Source of the DNA: Ascoidea tarda (nom. inval.)
Lineage: Eukaryota; Ascomycota; Saccharomycetes; Ascoideales; Ascoideaceae
DNA length: 24,383 bases
Direction of reading: 5' to 3'
Assembly (NCBI GenBank): GCA_030560485.1
Contig: JAKTTS010000217.1
Location: 1 to 24,383 of the forward strand
Under the pieces are notes generated by a model. It saw only the letters and a program-made list of their open reading frames with translations, did no database searches and was not told where the DNA came from. Positions 6,937 through 15,775 of this stretch are shown here, one piece after another (within the stretch, counting starts at the first letter, position 1; each line of letters begins with the position of its first letter). A program made the position numbers and the translations under genes.

Positions 6937-9900
6937 AGAAGCGAAGCAGATCGCAGTCGTCCTTGAACAACAGCTCTTCTGCCAGATCTTCTGCCAGTTT
7001 TACTGCCAATGTACCCAACTATTCTACTGCCAACAATAACCCCTTCGATGATCCCTTGTTTCGAAATGCTTCTTTTCCAGATGACCCTTTTGACGACTTT
7101 AACGATATCAACAAACCTCCCAACGTGCAAAAGACTCACACAAAGAGCACTGTCTACTACGATGCTGAAAACTTTGATCTGAATGATCCTGAAATATTCA
7201 AAAAGCACTTGAATGACTCCCAAGATGAGTTGTTTGGTATTCCAAGAAGAAACCAAGACACTTATACTAATCTTGCTGCTGCCACCAAGAAGAAATCCTT
7301 GTTTTCTGAGTCCAAGAAGGATAAGAAGATCTTGAGAGTAATAGCTTTTATATCCGTTGCAAATATCATCATATCTCTTCCTTTCCAATTATTCATTCTA
7401 ATAAAAATTATCATTTTATCAAACTCATATGATGGGGCCAACGAATACGATATTCTAACAAGTTATTTATTCCAATCCTTCTATTCCTCTGATAATGTTT
7501 CTGCTGATACTGTTTCCATATCTTTTGATGTCTTCCTAGCCGCTGTAATTCTATTATACTCAAAGGTGTATCAATTGGTTTTGACTATTTTTGCTTTAAA
7601 AAAGAAAAATGACATTCTTTTTCTTTTTCTTTTAGCTTTTCTTACATTGATTTTAATTTTCACTACAATCTTGTACTCAAATACTGCAAAATCCTTTAAC
7701 AGTATTTATTCCTTAAAAGTCGTTGTTGATAATGAGATTAAATATGTCTATTTCAACAGTCTTTCAGTTACCTTCAAAGCCTTTAGTTATCTTTTAATTG
7801 CAATCTCTGCGATTACTCTTATATCCCAATTTGTTGTGTTCTTTTTATTTGCTCATAAACTTATTAGCAAAAGAGCATCCTCCAAAATTGGTTACTCATT
7901 GGAGAAAAAGAAGTTGTTAAATATTTTCAATCTTCATAGATCCTGCTTGATTTTAAGTGGTTTTATGACTCCTGTTTTCCTATTTTTATTTCTAGATTTC
8001 TACCAACTTACTCATCTTTCTAAAATTATAATATTTCTAATAATCCTTGTCCCATTTTACCTATGTTTAAATGATTTTGCTGCCTCAACTGAAAATATTT
8101 ACCTTTTTTTCTTCACTTGGTATATTCATTTGCTCTTCTTTTTTTTCACTTTTTATCAATGTCTAATAATCTTTAATAGTAGAGTCATTCATCAGTACCC
8201 AATTAAGTTTTTTGTTTTAAAAGTCTTTTTTGTTTTCCATTTTATTTTACTAATTTTAAATTTAATAGTTGGTATAAAAGTTTCAACAAATTTTTATAAA
8301 GGTTTAAAAAATCAATCTCTAAAAGATGAATGGAAATTTCTTAAAACTTTATTTACTCCTAAAAAAATTAAATATAATCAACTATCTCCTCAAGAAAATA
8401 ATAATAAACATAATAAACATAATAAACATAATAATAAACATAATGATGAAAATAATTTAAAAAATTCAAAGGCTTCAAACATTTTAAATTCCAAACTTGA
8501 AATTTCGTTTTTATTAATCTTGCTATTATTTACTCTATTAGTTATGATCTTTCAAATTATATTATATACCAAAACTTATAATTTTACTGATGAAGTATCC
8601 CTATCTGTCCCCCAAAGATTTCTTGAAGCATTCTTTAATTATGAATCAACATTTAAAAAATTCCCAAATAAATTTGTTAAATCAAATTTTGCTTCTATAT
8701 TTTATGGTGAACTTTTTATAATCTTCCTTTGTGGTTTATTAGCATTTTCAATTTTTAAATTTAAACAATCAAATGAAAAAATTAAAAATCAATCATTTTC
8801 GCTAAATTTAATTTTAATCAAATCTTTAATTTTGCTGGTTGCATTTTTACAAACACTCTTTATTTTTATTCAATATAGTCATTTAATATTTTGCTATTTC
8901 ATCAATGATTATTTCAATGAAAATAGTGCAAGTGATTTTTTAATTTCAATTGAATTGCTCTCGCTTTTAAATATGGCTTTTTCAATTATAAGATTTGCCT
9001 TGCTAAGCTTTTTTTATGTCAAAACCTATCATTATTATAATTCTTATTTCTCTGAAGTCTTAAGGGTGGAACAGTTAGATTTAGAAAAAAACAATAATAC
9101 GAGTGCAAACTTAAATAATATTCAAGCAAACGAAAATGGAAATGAAAATGGAAATGAAAATGAAAATCAAGATGATGATGAAGATGATGAAGAAGAGGTC
9201 ATTATGACCAAAATAATGGAAATTCGTGCTATTTTAACTCAAAGAAAACAAAAATCATTTGAATATCAGTTTATTTTCTTTTTATTATTTAATTTCTATT
9301 TTATTATTGGCTACATTATAAATATAACTGAAAGATCCTTTTACTCCTTAATTGAAAAAATTATTGCTAGTTTTATAATTTTGATTTATGTTGTAATTGG
9401 TGGGTTTACCTTGATATCTTTTAATTCAGTTCTTGCTACTTATGCTGAAAAGAATTATAATAATAGCGAATTTTTATCTGGAAGAAAAAACAGAATAACT
9501 CTATTTAATCGAGTCTCTAAGGAAAAAATGCGTTTAATCTCAAAAATTTGCATGATAATATTTATCTGCTTAATACTTTATCCAATTTGGCAAATGACAA
9601 GAATGTATAATTCTGAGTTATTTGAACTATTTTCTCTTCCTGCATTTAAATTTTTTATAGCCAGTTATTATAATCGTCCTAGGCAGATATATATTTATGC
9701 TGGCGTTATTGATTTCACTCCCGATTCCAAGAGAACATTCCTTTCTTCTGATTTTGCATATAAAATAGTTTCAAAAACAGTTAGTTTTTATATTGGATTT
9801 TATAGTCTTATGGTAATTCTATCCATTATAATTTTAACAATTTACTGGGTAATTATTTTGTTTAGGGACATAAATAGATTTGATACTAACTCAAATCATA

Positions 9901-9953
9901 AGTCATATTTTGGATTTCATTTTGGTTCTTTGAAAAGAAAACTGAGAAGTTAG
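6891..9953 (+). CDS. Large multi-pass membrane protein, tentative UPF0658-like Golgi membrane protein, possibly duplicated
   Basis: The start is the first in-frame ATG (ACCATGGCC); the Leu-rich codons upstream have no ATG and are read as leader. The 1020-residue product has a hydrophilic Ser/Asp/Asn-rich cytosolic-type N terminus (1-147). Eight hydrophobic segments follow (about 148-175, 210-235, 242-264, 297-322, 349-372, 378-398, 404-427, 441-465). Then comes a Lys/His/Asn linker with KHN repeats (505-530), and about eight more segments (538-560, 602-624, 640-662, 686-712, 790-811, 825-848, 884-903 and near 970-998). An acidic Asn/Glu/Asp insert lies at 745-770. The block FDVFLAAVILL...VYQLVL plus NFYKGL at the end of the first half resembles fungal UPF0658 proteins as I recall them, a family of unknown function. 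The second half has a similar segment order and may be a diverged repeat. The family call is tentative. Confidence 0.6.
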   Translation: MASDYELQNLESSSLKKRSRSQSSLNNSSSARSSASFTANVPNYSTANNNPFDDPLFRNASFPDDPFDDFNDINKPPNVQKTHTKSTVYYDAENFDLNDPEIFKKHLNDSQDELFGIPRRNQDTYTNLAAATKKKSLFSESKKDKKILRVIAFISVANIIISLPFQLFILIKIIILSNSYDGANEYDILTSYLFQSFYSSDNVSADTVSISFDVFLAAVILLYSKVYQLVLTIFALKKKNDILFLFLLAFLTLILIFTTILYSNTAKSFNSIYSLKVVVDNEIKYVYFNSLSVTFKAFSYLLIAISAITLISQFVVFFLFAHKLISKRASSKIGYSLEKKKLLNIFNLHRSCLILSGFMTPVFLFLFLDFYQLTHLSKIIIFLIILVPFYLCLNDFAASTENIYLFFFTWYIHLLFFFFTFYQCLIIFNSRVIHQYPIKFFVLKVFFVFHFILLILNLIVGIKVSTNFYKGLKNQSLKDEWKFLKTLFTPKKIKYNQLSPQENNNKHNKHNKHNNKHNDENNLKNSKASNILNSKLEISFLLILLLFTLLVMIFQIILYTKTYNFTDEVSLSVPQRFLEAFFNYESTFKKFPNKFVKSNFASIFYGELFIIFLCGLLAFSIFKFKQSNEKIKNQSFSLNLILIKSLILLVAFLQTLFIFIQYSHLIFCYFINDYFNENSASDFLISIELLSLLNMAFSIIRFALLSFFYVKTYHYYNSYFSEVLRVEQLDLEKNNNTSANLNNIQANENGNENGNENENQDDDEDDEEEVIMTKIMEIRAILTQRKQKSFEYQFIFFLLFNFYFIIGYIINITERSFYSLIEKIIASFIILIYVVIGGFTLISFNSVLATYAEKNYNNSEFLSGRKNRITLFNRVSKEKMRLISKICMIIFICLILYPIWQMTRMYNSELFELFSLPAFKFFIASYYNRPRQIYIYAGVIDFTPDSKRTFLSSDFAYKIVSKTVSFYIGFYSLMVILSIIILTIYWVIILFRDINRFDTNSNHKSYFGFHFGSLKRKLRS
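8398..8445 (+). repeat. Coding AATAAACAT repeats (Asn-Lys-His tract)
   Basis: Near-perfect 9-bp AATAAACAT units with one AAT insertion encode KHN-type repeats in the hydrophilic linker between the two membrane halves of the surrounding protein. The array stays in frame, as expected for slippage in coding DNA. Confidence 0.7.
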
Positions 9954-11226
9954 GATTTTTTAATAAATTCTCAAGGGTTAGCTTATCTTTTTTTAGTCCT
10001 GAATTGGCTTTTTTTTCATTTGGTTAGCATAAAAAATTTGAAAAAAAGAAAAAGTTAATTAAACATCATAAGATTTTTTATTTTTTTCATTTTTTTCCAA
10101 AAAAAAATATGTAAGAGCTTTAAAGTAAATTAAAGTTCATAAAAAAAATTTATTCTCTTTTACATTGCAAATGATTTGGGTGATAATTAATTGGTTGAAA
10201 ATAATTGGATTTTGAAATTTTGGTAGTAAGAAATACAAAAATTTTTTTTTAATGTTGCTATTAAAATGTAAACAAGTTAGACAAACAAAATTAGAATTGA
10301 CGAGTTAATCATAGCTAATATTTAAACCTGTTGGATTACAATTATTAAATTGTATGCCTATTTTATCTTTTTTTCTTTAATAAAAATCCTAATTTTAGTT
10401 TAAAACAATGAAATGAAAAAACCGAGATGAAAGCTCAGTTTTGAAAACTTCAAATATTTTATAAAGCTGAAATCGATCCAAGACAAAACAATTCGCATAT
10501 TGTCAGGATAAATAAGGTTTGAACAAAAACAAGCTAAAGTTGATTGAATCGTGTAATTTCCAAATTCCGACAAGGCCCTCAAACAGAATAAAATATTTGG
10601 GAAACAACTTCAATATATCAAAGATCCGTGAACAGAGAAGTCTCTAGAATGGCCAAATATATCTGACTAGAAACCCAAAAGTAATTTTTATTCACAGTTA
10701 AGTGTATCTAGCCTCTTTTCTGTAAATATTGTTAACCAAAACATCATTCACTTTCACCAATGGATGTTTTTCCAAGTCAACGCTTTCTCGTATTTGAAAT
10801 GGGGCAGATAGGGAGTGTACAATATACATCAACAAGCATTTAAACACAGAGACAGAATATACTTTCCGAGAAATATCAACTCATTATGGCTTGCACAATT
10901 TGCGCTACTCTTGCTGTAGCTCTAAGACATAAACATCATTTGGCGAACAGCAGCCAGTTCGTTAAAATCCCAATGCATGCTAAGTTACAAATCTGCAGAG
11001 TTTGGAGATTTTTCCACTTAGAGTTTTCTGGGCTGCAGCAGTGCTCCAACGCTTCTTGCCAGGCAGCTTGGTGTAATTCTTTGCTAAATATGAAAAGACG
11101 AATAGTGTATAAAAGCATTCGCTCTCGCTTTGAATTTTTTCTTCTCGATAGTTTTTACGAATTTGCGGTTTCTGGCTTCTAGTGCTTCATAAAATTGATG
11201 AGTTTTAGTTTCACTGCTCTTCAAAA
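9954..11226. other. Gene-poor intergenic region; promoter of the LRR gene at its right end
   Basis: About 1.27 kb without a supported gene. The left two-thirds is A/T-rich with many homopolymer runs. From about 10880 the base composition becomes more GC-rich, as in promoter regions elsewhere here. A canonical TATAAAAG lies at 11108-11115. Small ORFs at 10400-10582 (-) and 10886-11182 (+) show no family resemblance, and the second spans the TATA box. Confidence 0.5.
11108..11115 (+). promoter_or_regulatory. TATA box of the LRR gene
   Basis: TATAAAAG fits the yeast TATAWAWR consensus and lies 112 bp upstream of the LRR gene ATG, within the normal yeast TATA-to-ATG range. TATA-type promoters in yeast are mostly regulated or stress-responsive, so condition-dependent expression is possible. 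Confidence 0.5.
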
Positions 11227-13074
11227 ATGAGCAATGCCATTGGAGGGTTGTTTCCAAAAACAATAAGCTATGCTAACTTGCCTTTTGACTTAATTGACTT
11301 GGTTTTTTCTTATTTGCCTAAGAGCCAAATCTGGTTATTCACCTTATCCGATACAAAATCATTTCAGTATCAGGCATGGAAACATTTGTTCAAAAAAGTC
11401 TCTTTAGGTGGTTTGTTTTTTTCCGACACATTTTTAACAATTGACGTTAAAGATTTTTATATGTTTGGTGATCAGTTCATTCAGTATACTCATAGTTTAA
11501 TTATAAATTTGGATTTGATTCTTATGAATATGAATATTAATATTGCACCAGTATTCTATATTTTTACGGCAAAACAAAATTTAAAGTCTGCTTCTTTTGT
11601 ATTTTTTGAAGAAACTTCCAAACTAGATTTGAATTCAAAAGAAATCCAGACCTATTGTACTGCATTTTGGGCGATTAATAATTTAGTTAAATCTCTATTG
11701 CTATCAAATGCTGCCTCCTTAACTAATCTTATAATTGATTTTAATGACTTTCCAAATTTTGAATATGATCTTTCTTTTCTCAAGTTTTTAAATCGTTGCC
11801 GTAACCTTAAAAAACTTAAAATATTATTTCCTACCAGAAATATTTCCACAGATACCGTATTTTTTTTGAAACAAAACAATATTGAATTTTCTCTGACATT
11901 ATCTTCTTTTAAACTTTTCAACTCTCAAAAGGTTTCTTATTGTTTAAACACATTTACTAATTTAAAACGCTTAATTCTATTCGATTGTCAAATTTTCCGT
12001 ATTGATAATTTTTCCTCTTTAATAAATTTAGAATACTTATCATTAGCTCATAATTATATTTATGAAATCGATCCAAACATTTTTTTTCCAAAATTAAAAG
12101 TTTTAGATTTAAAATATAACAATCTTTGTTCTATTCCAAAAATACTACTCTTATCAAATTTAAAATATTTAGATGTGTCTTATAATTACATCTCTGATAT
12201 TCAAGACTTATCAAATTTGAGAAAACTCCGAGAATTTAAAGCTCATAATAATCTTATTTCAGATGTCCAATCACTTAGTAACTTGACTAATCTCAAAACA
12301 CTATTTTTGGCCAATAATGAAATTGTGGATATTTCTCCATTATCAAGATTAGTCAATTTGGTTAGCTTAGAATTAAGTTTTAATTCAATTACTAAAGCTT
12401 TAATTTTTAATAATTTCAAATCTCTTCAATTCTTACTGTTATGTGACAATGGAATTAATAAATTTCATATATCAGATGATTCACAGCTATTATCTTTAAC
12501 ACAATTGAATTTGGCAAACAATAAATTATCCACTTTGAAAAATATCGATAAATTAATTAATTTAAAAGGTTTAGTTGTGTCGTCAAACAAACTTACAGAA
12601 CTATCTGATGAGATTTTAAATTTAAAAGAATTAACAAGTTTATGTTTGACTGACAATGAAATCAAAGGTTGCTTCACAATAAAAAATGGCTACTTTAATA
12701 AATTAAAATTTTTTGAAATCAATAACAATTTAATCTCAAATATAAAAATTGAAAATAATTCTCTTCAAAATGTGATTAGTTTGAGTTTAACTCATAATCA
12801 ACTTCAAAAAATCGAGTTTATAAATAATGAAGCATCGATTTTCAACTCTTTCTTACCAAAGATTGAAAATTCATCGTTGAACAATAATCAAATTGAGTCA
12901 ATGGAATGGCTAAAGGATATTGCTTTCAACTCAAGATTAAAATTTGTCAATTTATCAGATAATAAGATCAAAACAATCGGAAAACTAAACAACTTACAGT
13001 ACTTGCATATTTTTAATTTAGCACAAAACAAAATTAACAACTACACCAATTTAAGCTTTTATTCTCAAGTCTAA
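11227..13074 (+). CDS. F-box-like protein with about 16 SDS22-type leucine-rich repeats
   Basis: The 615-residue protein begins with an F-box-like segment (LPFDLIDLVFSYLPKSQIW, residues 18-36, then QAWKHLFKKVSL). From about residue 240 to the end it is a run of 22-24-residue leucine-rich repeats of the form LxxLxLxxNxIxxIxxLxxLxN, for example LKYLDVSYNYISDIQDLSNL and LKTLFLANNEIVDISPLSRL. I count about 16, some degenerate. F-box/LRR proteins act as substrate adaptors of SCF ubiquitin ligases, with Skp1 binding the F-box and the LRR solenoid binding the target; whether this one does is inferred. There is no signal peptide or membrane segment. The repeats look like the Sds22 class rather than the Grr1 (cysteine-containing) class. 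I do not recognise a named orthologue. The ATG follows an A-rich context (TCAAAAATGAGC). Confidence 0.75.
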   Translation: MSNAIGGLFPKTISYANLPFDLIDLVFSYLPKSQIWLFTLSDTKSFQYQAWKHLFKKVSLGGLFFSDTFLTIDVKDFYMFGDQFIQYTHSLIINLDLILMNMNINIAPVFYIFTAKQNLKSASFVFFEETSKLDLNSKEIQTYCTAFWAINNLVKSLLLSNAASLTNLIIDFNDFPNFEYDLSFLKFLNRCRNLKKLKILFPTRNISTDTVFFLKQNNIEFSLTLSSFKLFNSQKVSYCLNTFTNLKRLILFDCQIFRIDNFSSLINLEYLSLAHNYIYEIDPNIFFPKLKVLDLKYNNLCSIPKILLLSNLKYLDVSYNYISDIQDLSNLRKLREFKAHNNLISDVQSLSNLTNLKTLFLANNEIVDISPLSRLVNLVSLELSFNSITKALIFNNFKSLQFLLLCDNGINKFHISDDSQLLSLTQLNLANNKLSTLKNIDKLINLKGLVVSSNKLTELSDEILNLKELTSLCLTDNEIKGCFTIKNGYFNKLKFFEINNNLISNIKIENNSLQNVISLSLTHNQLQKIEFINNEASIFNSFLPKIENSSLNNNQIESMEWLKDIAFNSRLKFVNLSDNKIKTIGKLNNLQYLHIFNLAQNKINNYTNLSFYSQV

Positions 13075-13140
13075 GATTTAATCTTCAAAGCAAAATACTG
13101 ACATTCAATGTAATATATCCTTTGTAGACTACTGACTAGA

Positions 13141-13200
13141 CTCATCTAGCATCACTTAACTTTATTTAACTTCATCTAACTTCATCCAGCTTCATATATA
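13141..13200 (+). repeat. Six 10-bp tandem units, consensus TTCATCTAAC
   Basis: The 60 bp divide in exact register into six 10-mers: CTCATCTAGC, ATCACTTAAC, TTTATTTAAC, TTCATCTAAC, TTCATCCAGC and TTCATATATA. They share the frame TTCATCTAAC with one to four changes each. The array starts 66 bp after the LRR gene stop. It looks like a decaying microsatellite with a helical-turn period. Confidence 0.65.
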
Positions 13201-13319
13201 ATTAAATCAATACAAAAGCATTTTTCCCAACTCTCTTTCGAAATCTATCAGAAACAATAGGATAAAAAATCGATTTGATCCCCATTTTAAATCTTCTTTA
13301 TGTTCCGGAATTTTGAATT

Positions 13320-13353
13320 GGATTTGGACTTGAATCGGATTTGGACTTGGATC
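13320..13353 (+). repeat. 17-bp direct repeat, two copies
   Basis: GGATTTGGACTTGAATC (13320-13336) is followed directly by GGATTTGGACTTGGATC (13337-13353), with one mismatch. Related TTTGGAACTGGG-type pieces follow at about 13380-13403. This is a local tandem duplication in non-coding DNA. Confidence 0.65.
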
Positions 13354-14050
13354 CGAAACCGGATTTTAATATGAAGTCGAGTTTGGAACTGGGTTTGGAA
13401 CTCTGTTGGAAAACTCGGAAAAACTATTTTATCAAAATGCTTCCACAGATCATGAATTGAAGGCAATGAAAAGAAACAAAACAGAACAACGAAACCACAG
13501 CTCTGAGGAGCAATATTTGTTTGATTTAATTATTTATAGGATGCAACTCGCTATCCTGACAGACTGTTTTATCTTTTGGGAAATTATACTCTTTTGATGG
13601 TGTGTTGTTTTTGATGGTAATAATTGTTATAAATGATGATAGGTCCGAAAGCTGCCAGTTGATGTGATTCTAGTGAATAGATATTATTTAATTGGGACAA
13701 AAAAATGGATCTTTACTTCAATTTGCTAAAATATAAAGTGTGTTATTTCAAGCAAAAAAGAATAATATTGCTTTAGACTAAAAACATTTCAACCAGCTTC
13801 TACAAAGGTTGTGAAATTAAATTTGGCGATGTAAAAATCGTTGACTACTGTTTCAGAAAATTAAAAAAAGTTAAAAAAATTAAGAAAATATAAAAATATT
13901 TATTTTTTATTGTGATTACAATAACAATCATTTTTAATTTCCTAAATTTCATTTTATTTATTTTATGGGTTTGCTTATAAATTGATACGTTTTTTATAAA
14001 GAAGATAAAATAAACTTAATTTGCCTGCTTATTAACATAAATTCAAACTA

Positions 14051-14872
14051 TCACAATAGCAAGATAGCTCCAAGTACAGCAAAAAAAAACTCAAGCTGTA
14101 TAGTTTTCTTTTTGGTGATATCAAAGGCAGCATTTCTTGAGCTTTCACTAGAAATAGAATCACTTTTAATACCATATATGTATGATGTTGAGATAGTGGA
14201 ACAAACCACATAAACTTCTGCACCAATAATATCAGAAGAACTGAGCTCAACAACATCGGTGTCGACGGAATTTGGGTCAACAGCATTTGGGTCAACAGCA
14301 TTTGGATCAACAGCATTTGAGTCAACAGCATTTGAGTCAACAGCATTTGAGTCAACAGCATTTGGATCAACAGCATTTGGATCAACAGCATTGGGGTCAA
14401 CAGCGTTTGGGTCAACAGCATTGGGGTCAACAGCGTTTGGATCGTTGGTATTTTGATCTAACATAATTGTGGTTATAAGATTTGGATCAATATTGGGTTT
14501 AATATCTATATCAACGTCATGATTGCGTGTGGTATGAGTTATTGTTTTATATGAAATAGTGGTTGGTGGAGTATTGACATTTAATGTATTAGCTACATAT
14601 GGTGGATCTGGAGTTTTTGTCGCTACTGAAGTAGTTATAAAAGGTTGGTTTTGAACTTTAGTAGTTTGAATATTATATGTATTAGATGTTTGAGTAATTG
14701 GTTTGGAGGTCTTTTTTGAATTACCATCAGTTTTACCAGAATCACCTCTATCAGCAATGTTGCTTAAGATTATTTCCCAAATAGTTTTAAAAATCTTATT
14801 TCTAGGAATTGGAGAAGATTGTGAGACTGAAATAAAAAACGTTAAAACTAAAAGAAAGACTAAAAATTTCAT
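14051..14872 (-). CDS. Small secreted GPI-type cell-wall protein with twelve DPNAV repeats
   Basis: The 273-residue product has a clear signal peptide (MKFLVFLLVLTFFISVSQS, residues 1-19). A Ser/Thr/Pro/Asn-rich region follows, with TTTK/TT runs suited to O-mannosylation. A tandem array of twelve pentapeptides (DPNAV, with DSNAV in units 7-9 and DPNSV last) covers residues 144-203. The tail has a small-residue stretch (SSRNAAF), a hydrophilic spacer with KKK, and a hydrophobic end (FFFAVLGAILLL). This is the layout of a fungal GPI-anchored wall protein, with the Asn of RNAA a plausible omega site. Only one Cys is present after the signal. No ligand-binding domain is recognised, so it may be structural or a surface-variation protein. 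Repeat number probably varies between strains. Confidence 0.75.
   Translation of the reverse strand: MKFLVFLLVLTFFISVSQSSPIPRNKIFKTIWEIILSNIADRGDSGKTDGNSKKTSKPITQTSNTYNIQTTKVQNQPFITTSVATKTPDPPYVANTLNVNTPPTTISYKTITHTTRNHDVDIDIKPNIDPNLITTIMLDQNTNDPNAVDPNAVDPNAVDPNAVDPNAVDPNAVDSNAVDSNAVDSNAVDPNAVDPNAVDPNSVDTDVVELSSSDIIGAEVYVVCSTISTSYIYGIKSDSISSESSRNAAFDITKKKTIQLEFFFAVLGAILLL
14264..14443 (-). repeat. 15-bp minisatellite, 12 units, encoding DPNAV
   Basis: Exactly 180 bp fall into twelve 15-bp units (plus-strand form GTCAACAGCATTTGG with G/A and T/G variants). Variants are clustered: units 7-9 share the T that gives DSNAV, and GCGTTTGG and GCATTGGGG forms alternate near one end. That pattern suggests successive local duplications by slippage or unequal exchange, with the reading frame kept. 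Confidence 0.9.
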
Positions 14873-15273
14873 TTTTTTGATTAATTACCAAATGAAAAAT
14901 AATAATTGACAAAATGTTTGAATTGGGAAATAAAACATCTTGAACAAAAATTACAAAACAATATGAAAAAAAAGAATTTTAAACTATTATAAATAATTTA
15001 AATAAAAAATTTAATCTGGTATAATTTTCAGCTAAGAACTTTTATTTGGAGAGTTTAAACTTTTTAAAGTAATTAAAACCAAAATTTGGTTCTTAATTAT
15101 TCTTTAAATTAATACAAGAATAATTTAAACAATCCTTTTAACAATCAATCTTTAGGGAATCTTTCATTATTTTATTTGGCCACTTTCGAAATGGTAAAAG
15201 AAAGATTGTTAAATATCTGAAAACAGTATTCTTAAGATGAAATGAGTTAAACCTATTATGAAAATATAGGTCT

Positions 15274-15417
15274 ATGTTTTTTTTCAAAGTTTTATTGAAT
15301 ATTATTAAAATATTACAGGCTTTATTATCTGTAATTTTAGTATCTATGATAGTTTTTTATATTTTGGAAGTTGAAATTGATCGCTATTTTACGAACAAAG
15401 AAAATCTCCTAAATTGA
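15274..15417 (+). other. Short hydrophobic ORF (47 codons), possible signal/anchor peptide
   Basis: An ATG at 15274 opens 47 codons beginning MFFFKVLLNIIKILQALLS, almost entirely hydrophobic for the first 32 residues, then charged (EVEIDRYFTNKENLLN). It resembles a signal peptide or single membrane anchor, but A/T-rich DNA yields such frames by chance. It lies just upstream of the Cys-rich block on the same strand; I do not treat the two as one gene. Confidence 0.2.
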
Positions 15418-15444
15418 TAATTAAATTTTAACTTTCAGTTTTTT

Positions 15445-15552
15445 TTCAATTTATCGGGTCTGGAAAAGAATATTTGTAATCAGGGAGAAAAGTTTACTTG
15501 CGAAAATCATTGTGAATTTAAAAATGAAAGAGGCTTTAGATGTAACAGTTAA
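15445..15552 (+). other. Defensin-like (CSalpha-beta) cysteine block, incomplete; probable fossil
   Basis: A short plus-strand frame without its own ATG contains four cysteines spaced C-x7-C-x3-C-x9-C, with CENHC and GFRCN. The x3 and x9 spacings and the C-x-NHC string match the core of CSalpha-beta defensins such as fungal plectasin (CHNHC...GGYC) and insect defensins (CAAHC...GGYCN). Only part of the domain is covered, and no whole gene is visible. It sits behind a TTTTAACTTTCAG stretch that resembles a 3' splice site. The segment is short, so chance resemblance is possible. Confidence 0.3.
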
Positions 15553-15775
15553 ATTAAATAATACTAGGATAAAAGTTTAAAAAAAACTAAACAATGAAAG
15601 AAATAATAAACAAAAACGATGAAAGAAGTAAAAATATAGAAAAATGAAAAATTTAATCAAAATGTAACGAAAGTTTTAACAAAAAAAAAATATTAAAAAT
15701 TACAAAAAATACAAAACCCCAACATAAAATGTGCGCATGTTAAATAAAATTGAAAAATAATCATACTTAAATTAT

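Larger units (their letters stand above)
13075..14050. other. Convergent intergenic region with decaying short repeats, no gene
   Basis: Nearly 1 kb lies between the 3' ends of the LRR gene (+) and the GPI-protein gene (-). Two repeat patches are listed separately. The rest is A/T-rich and I see no coding signal. A 63-codon frame at 13406-13597 has no ATG start and no recognisable features. Confidence 0.5.
14873..15775. other. AT-rich intergenic region with an incomplete defensin-like block
   Basis: About 900 bp of very A/T-rich DNA upstream of the GPI gene and downstream of the ATPase-like gene. Apart from the two small plus-strand items listed separately (15274-15417 and 15445-15552), I see nothing beyond homopolymer runs that suit promoter and 3'-end function. 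Confidence 0.45.

Noticed and set aside
10400-10582. 60-codon minus-strand ORF
   Set aside because: Short, featureless frame in A/T-rich intergenic DNA.
10886-11182. 98-codon ATG-started ORF upstream of the LRR gene
   Set aside because: No recognisable domain, odd Cys/His/Trp-rich composition, and it spans the TATA box of the next gene.
13406-13597. 63-codon ORF
   Set aside because: It has only a TTG start, no family features, and sits among decaying repeats.
14259-14466. Plus-strand ORFs of Ser/Thr/Phe and Gln/His/Leu repeats
   Set aside because: They are the reverse complement of the 15-bp minisatellite, which has no stop in several frames; the minus-strand frame has signal peptide and GPI tail.
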